A stretch of DNA of 36,559 nucleotides from NCBI GenBank assembly GCA_947475715.1, contig CANJNY010000037.1:1-36559 (forward strand), read 5' to 3'. Shown piece after piece: positions 8,565 through 16,034 of the stretch. The stretch comes from Prolixibacteraceae bacterium (lineage in GTDB: Bacteria > Bacteroidota > Bacteroidia > Bacteroidales > Prolixibacteraceae). The first letter of the stretch is position 1, and every line of letters starts with the position of its first letter. The translations under genes were made by a program, and so were the position numbers. The notes beneath the pieces are model-generated. The model had not been told where the DNA came from. It ran no database searches and saw only the letters and a program-made list of their open reading frames with translations.

Positions 8565-9896
8565 CTAATGCTTTAATATAGCCTCTCCATACTTTGTTGT
8601 TATTTCAATTCCTATTTTTTTTAGAAATTGAGTTGGCAATTCGCCCCCTGCAAAAATATAAACCAAGTCATTTTCCAATTTCAACACCTCAGTGGACTCA
8701 CCCGTTGAATAAAATACACTTTGTGTTTCAATGGAGTTTACATTGGAGTTGAAAAGAACCTCGATCATATTACTCTTTATCGCCTTATTTATCGCAATTG
8801 CATTTTTGGGTTTTAACCGGCTGAAACTATTGCTTCGATACGAAAGGGTGACTTTATTGTTTTCGGTTAATAACAGTGCAGACTCAATAGCCGAATCACC
8901 ACCGCCAACCACAAGTACTTTTTTATTGCGGATTAATTCCGGCTCCAATAACCTATAGGCTACTTTCTCAGAGTTTTCTCCTGGCACATTTAATTTTCGT
9001 GGTGTTCCGCGTCTTCCTATGGCTAATAAAATGGTTTTAGTCGTATAAACTTCTCCATTATTTACTTCAACTGTAAAAATATCTCCTTGTGGAATTATGG
9101 CATCAACCTTCGAGTTCTCCTGAATCTGAATTTCATTCTTGGTTAAAATGGTATTCCAAAGTGCAAGCAACTGTTTTTTTGATGTTTCATGGAGTTTAAT
9201 TTTCCCGTATAATGGGATATCCATTTCGGAAGTCATTACAATCTTGGCCCTTGGAAAAGTGAAAACAGTACCTCCAAGAGTATCCTGCTCTAAAACAAGG
9301 GTTTTTAAATTGTATTTCTTGGCTGCCAGGGTGGCTGATATCCCTGCCGGACCCGCACCTACAACAATTAAATCATAGGTTGCGGAACCATCTTTTTTCA
9401 ATGTTTTAACAATATTTTCAACAGCTTCACTTCCCTGTTTCACAGCGTTTTTGATTAATCCCATTCCACCTAATTCACCTGCAATAAAGATTCCGGGTAC
9501 ATTAGTTTCAAAATTTGGATTGATATGTGGAAGATCAACCCCCCTTTTTTCAGTTCCAATAAAAAGAGAGATGGCTTCAACGGGACAAGCTCTAAAGCAT
9601 GCTCCATGCCCGATACAATGTGAGGCATTGATTATCGTGGCACGGCCATTCCTTATTCCTAAAATGTCGTGCTCCGGACACGCATCAATACATGCACCAC
9701 TCTTTATGCAGCGGTTTGGATCAACTACGGGATATAAGGATACAGGTTCATACAAACCCTCTTCCTTTGCAAGTATAATTTTACCTTCAACAACTTTTGA
9801 TTCGCGAATTTGCTTCCTGATGTAAATCATCAGGATAACTACAGTAAGTAGAATCGCAAATCCATAGATGATAATTTCCTCTATCAGTAAATTCAT
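8565..9896 (-). CDS. Membrane-anchored ferredoxin/FAD-dependent NAD(P)H oxidoreductase
   Basis: A 443-residue protein. One N-terminal transmembrane helix (residues 6-26) is followed by RKQIRES, which by the positive-inside rule puts the rest in the cytoplasm. Residues 60-110 are a two-cluster ferredoxin-like domain: C63-x5-C69-x3-C73-P and C94-x5-C100-x3-C104-P. In both, the usual second cysteine is replaced (S66, H97). Residues 175-440 are a thioredoxin-reductase-like flavoprotein with the FAD dinucleotide motif GAGPAG (180-185) and an NAD(P) motif VGGGDSAIES (330-339). No redox-active CxxC is present in the nucleotide domain, so it is not a thioredoxin reductase. It sits between the cytochrome b-like and multihaem genes. 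The likely role is moving electrons between NAD(P)H and the membrane cytochrome; direction is not known. Confidence 0.85.
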   Translation of the reverse strand: MNLLIEEIIIYGFAILLTVVILMIYIRKQIRESKVVEGKIILAKEEGLYEPVSLYPVVDPNRCIKSGACIDACPEHDILGIRNGRATIINASHCIGHGACFRACPVEAISLFIGTEKRGVDLPHINPNFETNVPGIFIAGELGGMGLIKNAVKQGSEAVENIVKTLKKDGSATYDLIVVGAGPAGISATLAAKKYNLKTLVLEQDTLGGTVFTFPRAKIVMTSEMDIPLYGKIKLHETSKKQLLALWNTILTKNEIQIQENSKVDAIIPQGDIFTVEVNNGEVYTTKTILLAIGRRGTPRKLNVPGENSEKVAYRLLEPELIRNKKVLVVGGGDSAIESALLLTENNKVTLSYRSNSFSRLKPKNAIAINKAIKSNMIEVLFNSNVNSIETQSVFYSTGESTEVLKLENDLVYIFAGGELPTQFLKKIGIEITTKYGEAILKH

Positions 9897-9914
9897 CTGT
9901 TTATAATTTGATTT

Positions 9915-9986
9915 TTATTTGCCAGATGGAACCTTCCATCCTACATGATTCTCACTTATGAGTTTTTTAATCATCGCTCGTTTCAT
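9915..9986 (-). CDS. Possible 23-residue small ORF
   Basis: An ATG three bases after the cytochrome b-like stop opens a 23-codon frame that ends 18 bases before the FAD oxidoreductase ATG. The peptide starts MKRAMIKKLIS and ends KVPSGK: basic, with one His and one Trp, no cysteine and no membrane segment. It fills an otherwise 93-base gap with tight spacing on both sides, which is what a real operon member or a translational coupler would look like. Length is too short to judge coding bias, so it may be chance. No function is proposed. Confidence 0.35.
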   Translation of the reverse strand: MKRAMIKKLISENHVGWKVPSGK

Positions 9987-9989
9987 AGA

Positions 9990-10775
9990 TTAAAATATCC
10001 ATTTATAACCCATTGTTAGCACAACTATAACATGTATAATCATAACAATTAGCATAATTAAGGCAAAGGGTAAATGTGCAACGTGCCAGTATTTGAATAT
10101 ATTTTGCATGAAATCAAGTCGTTCAATCCGCTTAACTAATTTTCGTTGACTTTTTATCAGCTGCTTAACCTTTTTGTATTCGTTGCGGGAGAGGTTCCTT
10201 GCCTTAATTTCCGACTCTATTGCAATCGTATTTTCCGAATTAAGATCTGAAATATCGATGTTGTATTTATCTTTAAAGGCGATAACCAGCTGGTCTTTTA
10301 TCTCTTCGACCTCATGCAAACTTAACTCCCTGCCTTCTATCGTGCGCGGAATTTGGAGATAAATAAACCTTCCGGCAACACCACTGGCTACAACTGCTAC
10401 CAGACTCCAGAAACTAACCGAAACTATTCCACCAAATTTAAAGGAGGTATGAAACAGAATCAATACCGGACCAAGGGCACACAAAAAGATGTGAAATTCA
10501 AGCCAGTATTTTAATACGCCCCATCTGGAGAAAAATTTAAGCCGTTTGCGGGCCATATAGCTAAACACCCCAATAACGATAAGTAAAGAGCCAATTATAC
10601 CCAATCCATGCCCCAATAAACCACTTGGCTTTAACAATGCATAATCGGGACTGAAGAACCGCTCTTCGATGGGTAGATTGTAAAATGAAAAACCATAATA
10701 ACCCAGTCCTAAAAATGCTGTTATAACTAACAATACATAAACCGATATATAAATACGGTGCACTGTCTGTGTCAT
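9990..10775 (-). CDS. Di-haem cytochrome b-like inner-membrane protein
   Basis: A 261-residue protein with five predicted transmembrane helices (about 8-30, 53-75, 92-112, 116-139, 232-256) and one charged cytoplasmic loop (141-228). Positive-inside signals (RKRLKFF after helix 2, KR-rich loop before helix 5) put the N-terminus inside and the C-terminus outside. Histidines lie where two stacked b haems would need them: H95 and H231/H234 near the inner face, H56, H109 and H248 near the outer face. The ligand pairing is my inference. It is the first gene of the operon. It could carry electrons between the cytoplasmic FAD/ferredoxin protein and the periplasmic multihaem proteins. It does not look like a NapC/CymA protein (no CxxCH), nor like a full-length respiratory cytochrome b. 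Confidence 0.75.
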   Translation of the reverse strand: MTQTVHRIYISVYVLLVITAFLGLGYYGFSFYNLPIEERFFSPDYALLKPSGLLGHGLGIIGSLLIVIGVFSYMARKRLKFFSRWGVLKYWLEFHIFLCALGPVLILFHTSFKFGGIVSVSFWSLVAVVASGVAGRFIYLQIPRTIEGRELSLHEVEEIKDQLVIAFKDKYNIDISDLNSENTIAIESEIKARNLSRNEYKKVKQLIKSQRKLVKRIERLDFMQNIFKYWHVAHLPFALIMLIVMIIHVIVVLTMGYKWIF

Positions 10776-11149
10776 CTGAGCTCTGTTTTATTGTTTAATT
10801 AGAATGCCGGTTGAATGGCTGATTCGAAGAATAAAAACTCTGTTTTTATAAAATTCAACCGGGCTAAACCTTTTAAATATTTCCTGTTCGAATGTATTAA
10901 TTTATATATGTACTTTTAGCCTGTTAATAGTTGAAACCAATAATTTATAATTATTCTTAATATAATTTAATATTTTTATACAAAATCAATAATTTAATAT
11001 GTTGAAATATAGGACATTGAAATTTATGTGTAAAATATTTCTTCGTTGGTAAAATATTTTTTGCTTTTTGTTTTAATCGATATTATTCAAAAATATTTAA
11101 TTTTAACCAGCTGTTTTTTTATATTTACCTGTATAGACACTACCTCTAA
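10776..11149. other. Divergent intergenic region between cytochrome operon and murein operon
   Basis: 374 AT-rich bases separate two divergent operons, so promoters for both should be here. A TAnnTTTG box on the minus strand (11088-11095) has no TTTG at the right distance and is about 310 bases from the cytochrome b-like start. On the plus strand, TATATTTA at about 11120 is a poor -7 match for the transglutaminase-like gene. The clearest structure is the nested inverted repeat at 10807-10862. No gene seen. Confidence 0.45.
10807..10862 (-). promoter_or_regulatory. Nested inverted repeats in the leader of the cytochrome operon
   Basis: Outer arms CCGGTTGAAT (10807-10816) and ATTCAACCGG (10853-10862) match perfectly over 10 bp. 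Within them, ATAAAAAC (10831-10838) and GTTTTTAT (10842-10849) form a perfect 8-bp stem with a 3-nt loop. The whole lies 32-87 bases upstream of the cytochrome b-like ATG. It could be an RNA leader structure or a protein operator. No T-tract follows on the minus strand, so it is not a plain terminator. Confidence 0.5.
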
Positions 11150-12580
11150 ATGCGATTTTTTATTAATTTGAACGTTTTCGTATTATTTATTATTCTAATT
11201 GCTTGTCATAATCCGGTTAAAACCTTCAGAACATTTTCAGCGATTAATGATGCTTTTAATAAGGGTGATCTTTCAATAGCCGTGGTTTGGGCTGATTCAC
11301 TTTTAGCCTTTGGTAATCCTGATTCTGTGACGGTTCAAAAATTAAATTCATTGGTCGATATGGCCGATAGAATCAAGGCCGATTTCTCATTAAGTGGACC
11401 TGAATTTGAAATTAAATTAAAAAAAGAAATAGGTGATTATTCAGTTTCTGACAGGGCTCAATGGGAGCATAAAAATTGGCTGGAATACAGGATAATAGAT
11501 GGGACAAACCATTATTTTAAGCGTGCCATTCCAAATCTAAAATTAATTTTAAATAGCAGCAGATCATTTTCGATGGCTGATCAGGGCTTAGACCCTCAGG
11601 CTGCTTTTTGCCTTGGGCATTCCGCAAAGGTAATTCGACTGAGCGTAAAGAATAACCATCCGATAATTCCCGTTAAAATGAAAGTTAGCTATCGATTGAC
11701 AGTTAATGCTGATGCTGTTCCGGATGGTGAAATGGTCAGGTGCTGGTTGCCGTGGCCGCACGAAAATCATGAGCGACAATCAGAAGTGAAATTATTAAAT
11801 TCTTCTCCGGTTAACTATTCTATTGCTTCCGATTCGGTTGAGCAACGTTCTGTTTATTTGGAAAAGATCGCTATAAAAGGTAAACCTGTAGTCTTTGACC
11901 TTCAGTTTGAATATGTTTCAAAAGCTCAGTATTTTAATCTGAAAAAGACACATGAAGTTTCAGGCAATCATCAGATTGTTAATGTTAAACGATATATGAG
12001 TGAACAACCTCCACAGATTGTTTTTACCGATGAGATTAAACATCTGTCTGATAGCATTGTGCAGGGTATTTCGGATCAACAGGAAAAAGTGAGAAGAATT
12101 TATTATTGGATTAATGATCATGTCATTTGGACCGGTGCATTGGAGTATTCTATTATCCCCTTTATTCCCGGTTACGTACTCTGCAACCAGAGAGGGGATT
12201 GTGGAATGCAGACTTTGTTGTTTATGGCTATGGCACGTTACCAGCAAATCCCCGTCAAATGGCAAAGTGGTTGGATGATGCATCCCGGTGCAGTTAATCT
12301 TCATGATTGGTGTGAGGTTTTTTACGATCGGATCGGCTGGGTTCCGCTGGATATGTCATTTAACCTTCAGAAATCATCAGATAAGGAGATTAAGGAGTTT
12401 TATATCAGCGGAATAGATTCCTATCGATTAATCGTAAATGATGGAATAGGGAGTAGACTTATGCCTGAAAAGAGATTTTCCAGAAGTGAACCTTATGATT
12501 TTCAACGGGGCGAAGTGGAGTGGAGGGGTGGAAATCTCTATTTTAACCAGTGGAATTATCACATGGATGTCCAATATTGA
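11150..12580 (+). CDS. Transglutaminase-like lipoprotein
   Basis: A 476-residue protein. The N-terminus is a lipoprotein signal with the lipidation site at C19 (LIAC). The C-terminal half holds a transglutaminase-like cysteine protease core with a Cys-His-Asp triad: C351 in GDCGMQ, H385 in NLHDW, and D401 in PLDMS. The middle region (about 150-300) is beta-rich and not assigned. It is the first of three plus-strand genes leading to an NlpC/P60 endopeptidase and a dipeptide epimerase, with a 101-nt gap to the next. Such neighbours suggest it cuts peptides or muropeptides at the outer membrane or in the periplasm; bond specificity cannot be read from sequence. Confidence 0.82.
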   Translation: MRFFINLNVFVLFIILIACHNPVKTFRTFSAINDAFNKGDLSIAVVWADSLLAFGNPDSVTVQKLNSLVDMADRIKADFSLSGPEFEIKLKKEIGDYSVSDRAQWEHKNWLEYRIIDGTNHYFKRAIPNLKLILNSSRSFSMADQGLDPQAAFCLGHSAKVIRLSVKNNHPIIPVKMKVSYRLTVNADAVPDGEMVRCWLPWPHENHERQSEVKLLNSSPVNYSIASDSVEQRSVYLEKIAIKGKPVVFDLQFEYVSKAQYFNLKKTHEVSGNHQIVNVKRYMSEQPPQIVFTDEIKHLSDSIVQGISDQQEKVRRIYYWINDHVIWTGALEYSIIPFIPGYVLCNQRGDCGMQTLLFMAMARYQQIPVKWQSGWMMHPGAVNLHDWCEVFYDRIGWVPLDMSFNLQKSSDKEIKEFYISGIDSYRLIVNDGIGSRLMPEKRFSRSEPYDFQRGEVEWRGGNLYFNQWNYHMDVQY

Positions 12581-12633
12581 CCAACAACCTGATAAAACTT
12601 GTCGGTTCATTCTGACCATGATCTAATTAATAC

Positions 12634-12641
12634 TAATTTTG
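12634..12641 (+). promoter_or_regulatory. Possible -7 box upstream of the NlpC/P60 gene
   Basis: TAATTTTG matches the Bacteroidota -7 consensus TAnnTTTG and lies 40 bases upstream of the ATG at 12682. No matching TTTG at the -33 position is seen, so an internal promoter is only possible. Confidence 0.25.
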
Positions 12642-12681
12642 TAAACAGAAAGATTAAATACGGCAATAATTAATTTCATTT

Positions 12682-13848
12682 ATGAAAAATATATTTTCCT
12701 TTTCCCTGGTTTTACTGACCGTTATTTTAAGTTGTCAGTCAAGGTCAGTGGCTCCGCTGCAAGTGGAGATTGACAGTATAACTAAACATTGGGTTCCCGA
12801 TAAGCGGATTGGTATATGCGACCTGAGCTTAGTTGACAGGGGAGGGGCGAAGTTGGTTTTGAAGGGTGAATCAATGTTTCCCGATGCTAAAACAGAGGTT
12901 CTGAAATTGCTAAGCACAAAAGGAGTTGATATTATTGACAGTGTAGCAATCCTTCCGGACAGTGTTCATTATGAAAAATGCTGGGGTCTGATCTCGTTAA
13001 GCATTGCAAATATGAGAAGTAAACCTGCCCATTCTTCAGAAATGGTTTCACAGACGATTATGGGTACCCCGGTTCGTGTTTTGAAGGAGGGTGTTGGATG
13101 GGTTTTAATTCAGACGCCCGACCGTTATATCGGATGGACCAATAAATCAGCTGTTCAGCAGATGAGTTATTCTGAAATCAGTAACTGGCGCAAAGCGAAT
13201 CGGATGATTTACACATTAAGTGGCGGTAATATCTACGCCGATATTGAGCAAAAGATTGTGATGAGTGATCTTGTGGCGGGCGCAATTGTGGTTAAGAATT
13301 CAGAGAATAAAATTATTACCCAGGTAACAATGCCCGATGGACGGATGGGATATGTTCCCACAGCAAACTGGATGAATTTTAATCAATGGAAAGATACTGT
13401 TTCGTTACGAAGTGAACGGATGATTGCCAATGGAAAACAGCTTTTGGGATTTCCTTATTTATGGGGCGGTACCTCTTCAAAGGGTATGGATTGCAGTGGA
13501 TTTGTAAAAACAGTCTGTTTCCTTAATGGTGTGATTCTCGAAAGGGATGCATCTCAACAAATTCGTCATGGAATTGAGGTTGATCTCTCCTCCGGATTGG
13601 GCAAACTAGAGAAAGGAGATTTGCTTTTTTTTGGTTCCAAACAACCATACCGTGTAAATCATGTGGGTATTTATATTGGTGATGGTGAGCTGATTCATGA
13701 ATCAGGAAGTGTTCATGTCAATAGTTTGGATAAAAGCCAACCTAATTTCAATGGTGAACTGTTCGCGAATTTAGTTGGTGCCAGAAGAATTATCGGGGTT
13801 GCACCTGAACAGGGATTTTGGTCTGTGAAAGTTCATCAATGGTATTAA
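12682..13848 (+). CDS. SH3-NlpC/P60 lipoprotein, likely gamma-D-glutamyl-L-diamino acid endopeptidase
   Basis: A 388-residue lipoprotein with the lipobox cysteine at C18 (VILSC). Residues about 100-160 and 175-235 look like two bacterial SH3 domains. Residues 245-372 are an NlpC/P60 peptidase with the catalytic Cys in DCSGF (C271), His in NHVGIY (H327) and a third polar residue H339 in IHESG. Domain order matches YkfC-type enzymes, which release L-Ala-D-Glu from murein peptides with a free N-terminal L-Ala. The dipeptide epimerase gene starts only 12 nt downstream, which supports this substrate. The lipid anchor places the enzyme outside the cytoplasm, unlike recycling enzymes that act after uptake. 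Confidence 0.88.
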   Translation: MKNIFSFSLVLLTVILSCQSRSVAPLQVEIDSITKHWVPDKRIGICDLSLVDRGGAKLVLKGESMFPDAKTEVLKLLSTKGVDIIDSVAILPDSVHYEKCWGLISLSIANMRSKPAHSSEMVSQTIMGTPVRVLKEGVGWVLIQTPDRYIGWTNKSAVQQMSYSEISNWRKANRMIYTLSGGNIYADIEQKIVMSDLVAGAIVVKNSENKIITQVTMPDGRMGYVPTANWMNFNQWKDTVSLRSERMIANGKQLLGFPYLWGGTSSKGMDCSGFVKTVCFLNGVILERDASQQIRHGIEVDLSSGLGKLEKGDLLFFGSKQPYRVNHVGIYIGDGELIHESGSVHVNSLDKSQPNFNGELFANLVGARRIIGVAPEQGFWSVKVHQWY

Positions 13849-13860
13849 ATACATAATTAA

Positions 13861-15003
13861 ATGAGTAGCAGACGTGATTTTTTAAAATATGGGAGTTTAG
13901 CTGCAGGTAGCTTGATTCTTCCGGCAAAACTTTTAGCAACAGAGAAAAAACATGTTTCCAATAAAAAATCGCCCTTTGGAACACCCTTGAATTTACGGTT
14001 TCGTCCTTACGATCTTCAATTAAAGCATGTGTTTACTATTGCGAATAATTCGCGAACCACCACTCCAATCATGCTAACCGAGATTGAATATGATGGTATC
14101 ATTGGATATGGGGAGGCCAGCATGCCTCCATATCTTGGAGAAAGTCATCAAACGGCATCCGAATTTCTCTCAAAGGTCGACCTTTCATCCTTTAGAGATC
14201 CATTCGAACTGGAGGATATTATTGAATATGTGGATAAACTGGCATCCGGAAATCATGCTGCAAAAGCCTCTGTAGATATTGCCCTTCATGATCTTGTTGG
14301 TAAGATATTGCAAAAACCGTGGCATAAACTATGGGGATTGAACCCGGATAAAACACCCAATACGAGTTTTACAATTGGGATGGACACACCTGAGGTGGTT
14401 AAACTAAAGGTCGGTGAGGCTGATATTTATAAAATATTAAAGGTTAAGTTAGGGCGCGAAAACGATAAGCAGATGATTCGCACAATCCGGTCTGTTACCA
14501 ATAAGCCAATTTGTGTTGATGTTAATCAGGGATGGAAAGATCGTCAGATGGCACTTGAAATGATTCAATGGTTAGCTACGCAAGGGGTAGTTTTTGTTGA
14601 ACAACCGATGAGTAAACTGGCAATTGATGATATGGCCTGGCTAACCGAACACAGTCCTCTTCCCATTATAGCGGATGAGGCAGTACAAACGGTTTCTGAT
14701 CTTATGGCTGTGAATAAAGTCTATTCCGGTATAAATATCAAATTGATGAAATGTGGCGGAATGCGCAATGCGCATAAAATGGCGGAATTAGCTAAGGTGC
14801 TGGGGATGAAGGTCATGATCGGTTGTATGACGGAAACTTCCTGCGCTGTATCTGCCGCTGCACAGTTGTCTCCAATGGCTGACTGGGCTGATCTGGATGG
14901 AAATCTGTTGATTAGCAATGATCTCTATGATGGTGTTACCGTAATTGATGGCAAAATAACACTCTCTGATTTGCCTGGAATCGGAGTTAAACCGAATTCG
15001 TAA
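13861..15003 (+). CDS. Tat-exported L-Ala-D/L-Glu (dipeptide) epimerase
   Basis: A 380-residue enolase-superfamily enzyme of the muconate-lactonizing subgroup. The N-terminus has a twin-arginine signal (SRRDFLK at 3-9, then a hydrophobic stretch to about residue 26), so it should be exported folded. Catalytic features: KVK at 194-196, metal ligands D220 (VDVN), E247 (VEQP) and D272 (ADEA), and the second-side lysine in IKLMK (294-297) before CGGM, the dipeptide-epimerase signature. It converts L-Ala-D-Glu to L-Ala-L-Glu, the product expected from the neighbouring NlpC/P60 enzyme. The gene ends the murein operon and faces a convergent unknown gene. Confidence 0.9.
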   Translation: MSSRRDFLKYGSLAAGSLILPAKLLATEKKHVSNKKSPFGTPLNLRFRPYDLQLKHVFTIANNSRTTTPIMLTEIEYDGIIGYGEASMPPYLGESHQTASEFLSKVDLSSFRDPFELEDIIEYVDKLASGNHAAKASVDIALHDLVGKILQKPWHKLWGLNPDKTPNTSFTIGMDTPEVVKLKVGEADIYKILKVKLGRENDKQMIRTIRSVTNKPICVDVNQGWKDRQMALEMIQWLATQGVVFVEQPMSKLAIDDMAWLTEHSPLPIIADEAVQTVSDLMAVNKVYSGINIKLMKCGGMRNAHKMAELAKVLGMKVMIGCMTETSCAVSAAAQLSPMADWADLDGNLLISNDLYDGVTVIDGKITLSDLPGIGVKPNS

Positions 15004-15064
15004 TTCCTAACAAAACCTTGATTCTTAACCATTATCAAAAACGGCATCTATCGTGCCATTGTTA

Positions 15065-15730
15065 TTAATGAATAAGCTCTTTGGGCGGAAAGGTTAAATT
15101 CCTCAGAGATTCCGGATCATCCTGGAAATTTTTAGATGCCGCTTCATGAACTATCTCCATTAATTTAAATAACTCCTTTAGATTATTCTGATAAGCTCTG
15201 TTTATACTCTCCTTCTTTTCAATGTATTCAAGCATCTGCTGATGTAATTCATTCATTTGGTTCGAAAAGTTGATAATCTCATCCAGTGTCGATTCCGGAC
15301 AATTGGCATTTCTTAAATATGCTTTTTTCTCATTGATTAGATTAACCGTTCTTTCCAGGAATATCCGTAATCCGGCATAATCCTTTGCTACTCTTTCGAG
15401 TTCGACAAATCCAAATGATTCGCATAACTCGGAATCATACGGAAATGCTTTTTGCAGGTAAAACCGGAAAATTAGCAAGAAATTTTTTGCCTGATTTTTA
15501 AGATTTTCAAGCTCAGATATATAGTTTGTGGTAACATGGTCGACTACCGGTTCCCAGGGATGAGCCTGAACTTCATAAAAAAGTGCTTTAAATTTATAAA
15601 TAAATCCCTGATCCAAGCCAAAACTGCCATTTTTCATGACCGGAAATTTATCTTTAAGATGCTTTTTGAATCCTGAAGCAATCTTTAGCAGTTCTCTTTC
15701 GGGGTAGGATGAAATATTCATAATATTCAA
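15065..15730 (-). CDS. Helical hypothetical protein, 221 residues
   Basis: I do not recognise this protein. It is almost wholly alpha-helical by pattern, charged, with no signal peptide and no membrane segment, so it should be cytosolic. Residues about 130-200 could form a coiled coil (FSNQMNELHQQMLEYIEKKE and on). Two cysteines (in ELCES and NANCP) are not in a metal motif. Start may be M1 or M4. It is convergent with the epimerase gene (61-nt gap) and 304 nt downstream of the TonB-family gene. Confidence 0.65.
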   Translation of the reverse strand: MNIMNISSYPERELLKIASGFKKHLKDKFPVMKNGSFGLDQGFIYKFKALFYEVQAHPWEPVVDHVTTNYISELENLKNQAKNFLLIFRFYLQKAFPYDSELCESFGFVELERVAKDYAGLRIFLERTVNLINEKKAYLRNANCPESTLDEIINFSNQMNELHQQMLEYIEKKESINRAYQNNLKELFKLMEIVHEAASKNFQDDPESLRNLTFPPKELIH

Positions 15731-16034
15731 GATTAGAATTTATGATTGAATACAACTTAATCTTATGGAAACAACTTCTAATTCTTTTAATCCTGGCAAA
15801 ATCATTTGTAATTAAAACTTACCAGTTCAAAACAGTAGCCTGCGACTCTTCCGGAATCACTTGCCGGATTGAATGCCCATAAAGATACATCGAAATTAAT
15901 CCTTTTAGATCGATTCGTGGAAATATTTTTAATTTATTTAACGCGTCTTAGCATTGTTTAAAGAATTTCCCAAAATAATCACCACCCACTGTTGATTGAA
16001 CTATATCAGGGTATTCCTTATTCCGATCTTTAGG
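15731..16034. other. Intergenic region with a startless open frame
   Basis: About 300 bases without a confident gene. On the minus strand an open stretch of about 41 codons reads protein-like (includes NFDVSLWAFNPASDSG and GYCFELVSFNYK) but has no start codon. It may be a remnant of a gene or part of a dispersed intergenic repeat. No clear terminator seen. Confidence 0.3.

Noticed and set aside
8565-9896. Thioredoxin reductase
   Set aside because: The flavin and NAD(P) motifs fit the fold, but the redox CxxC is missing and a ferredoxin-like domain and membrane helix are added.
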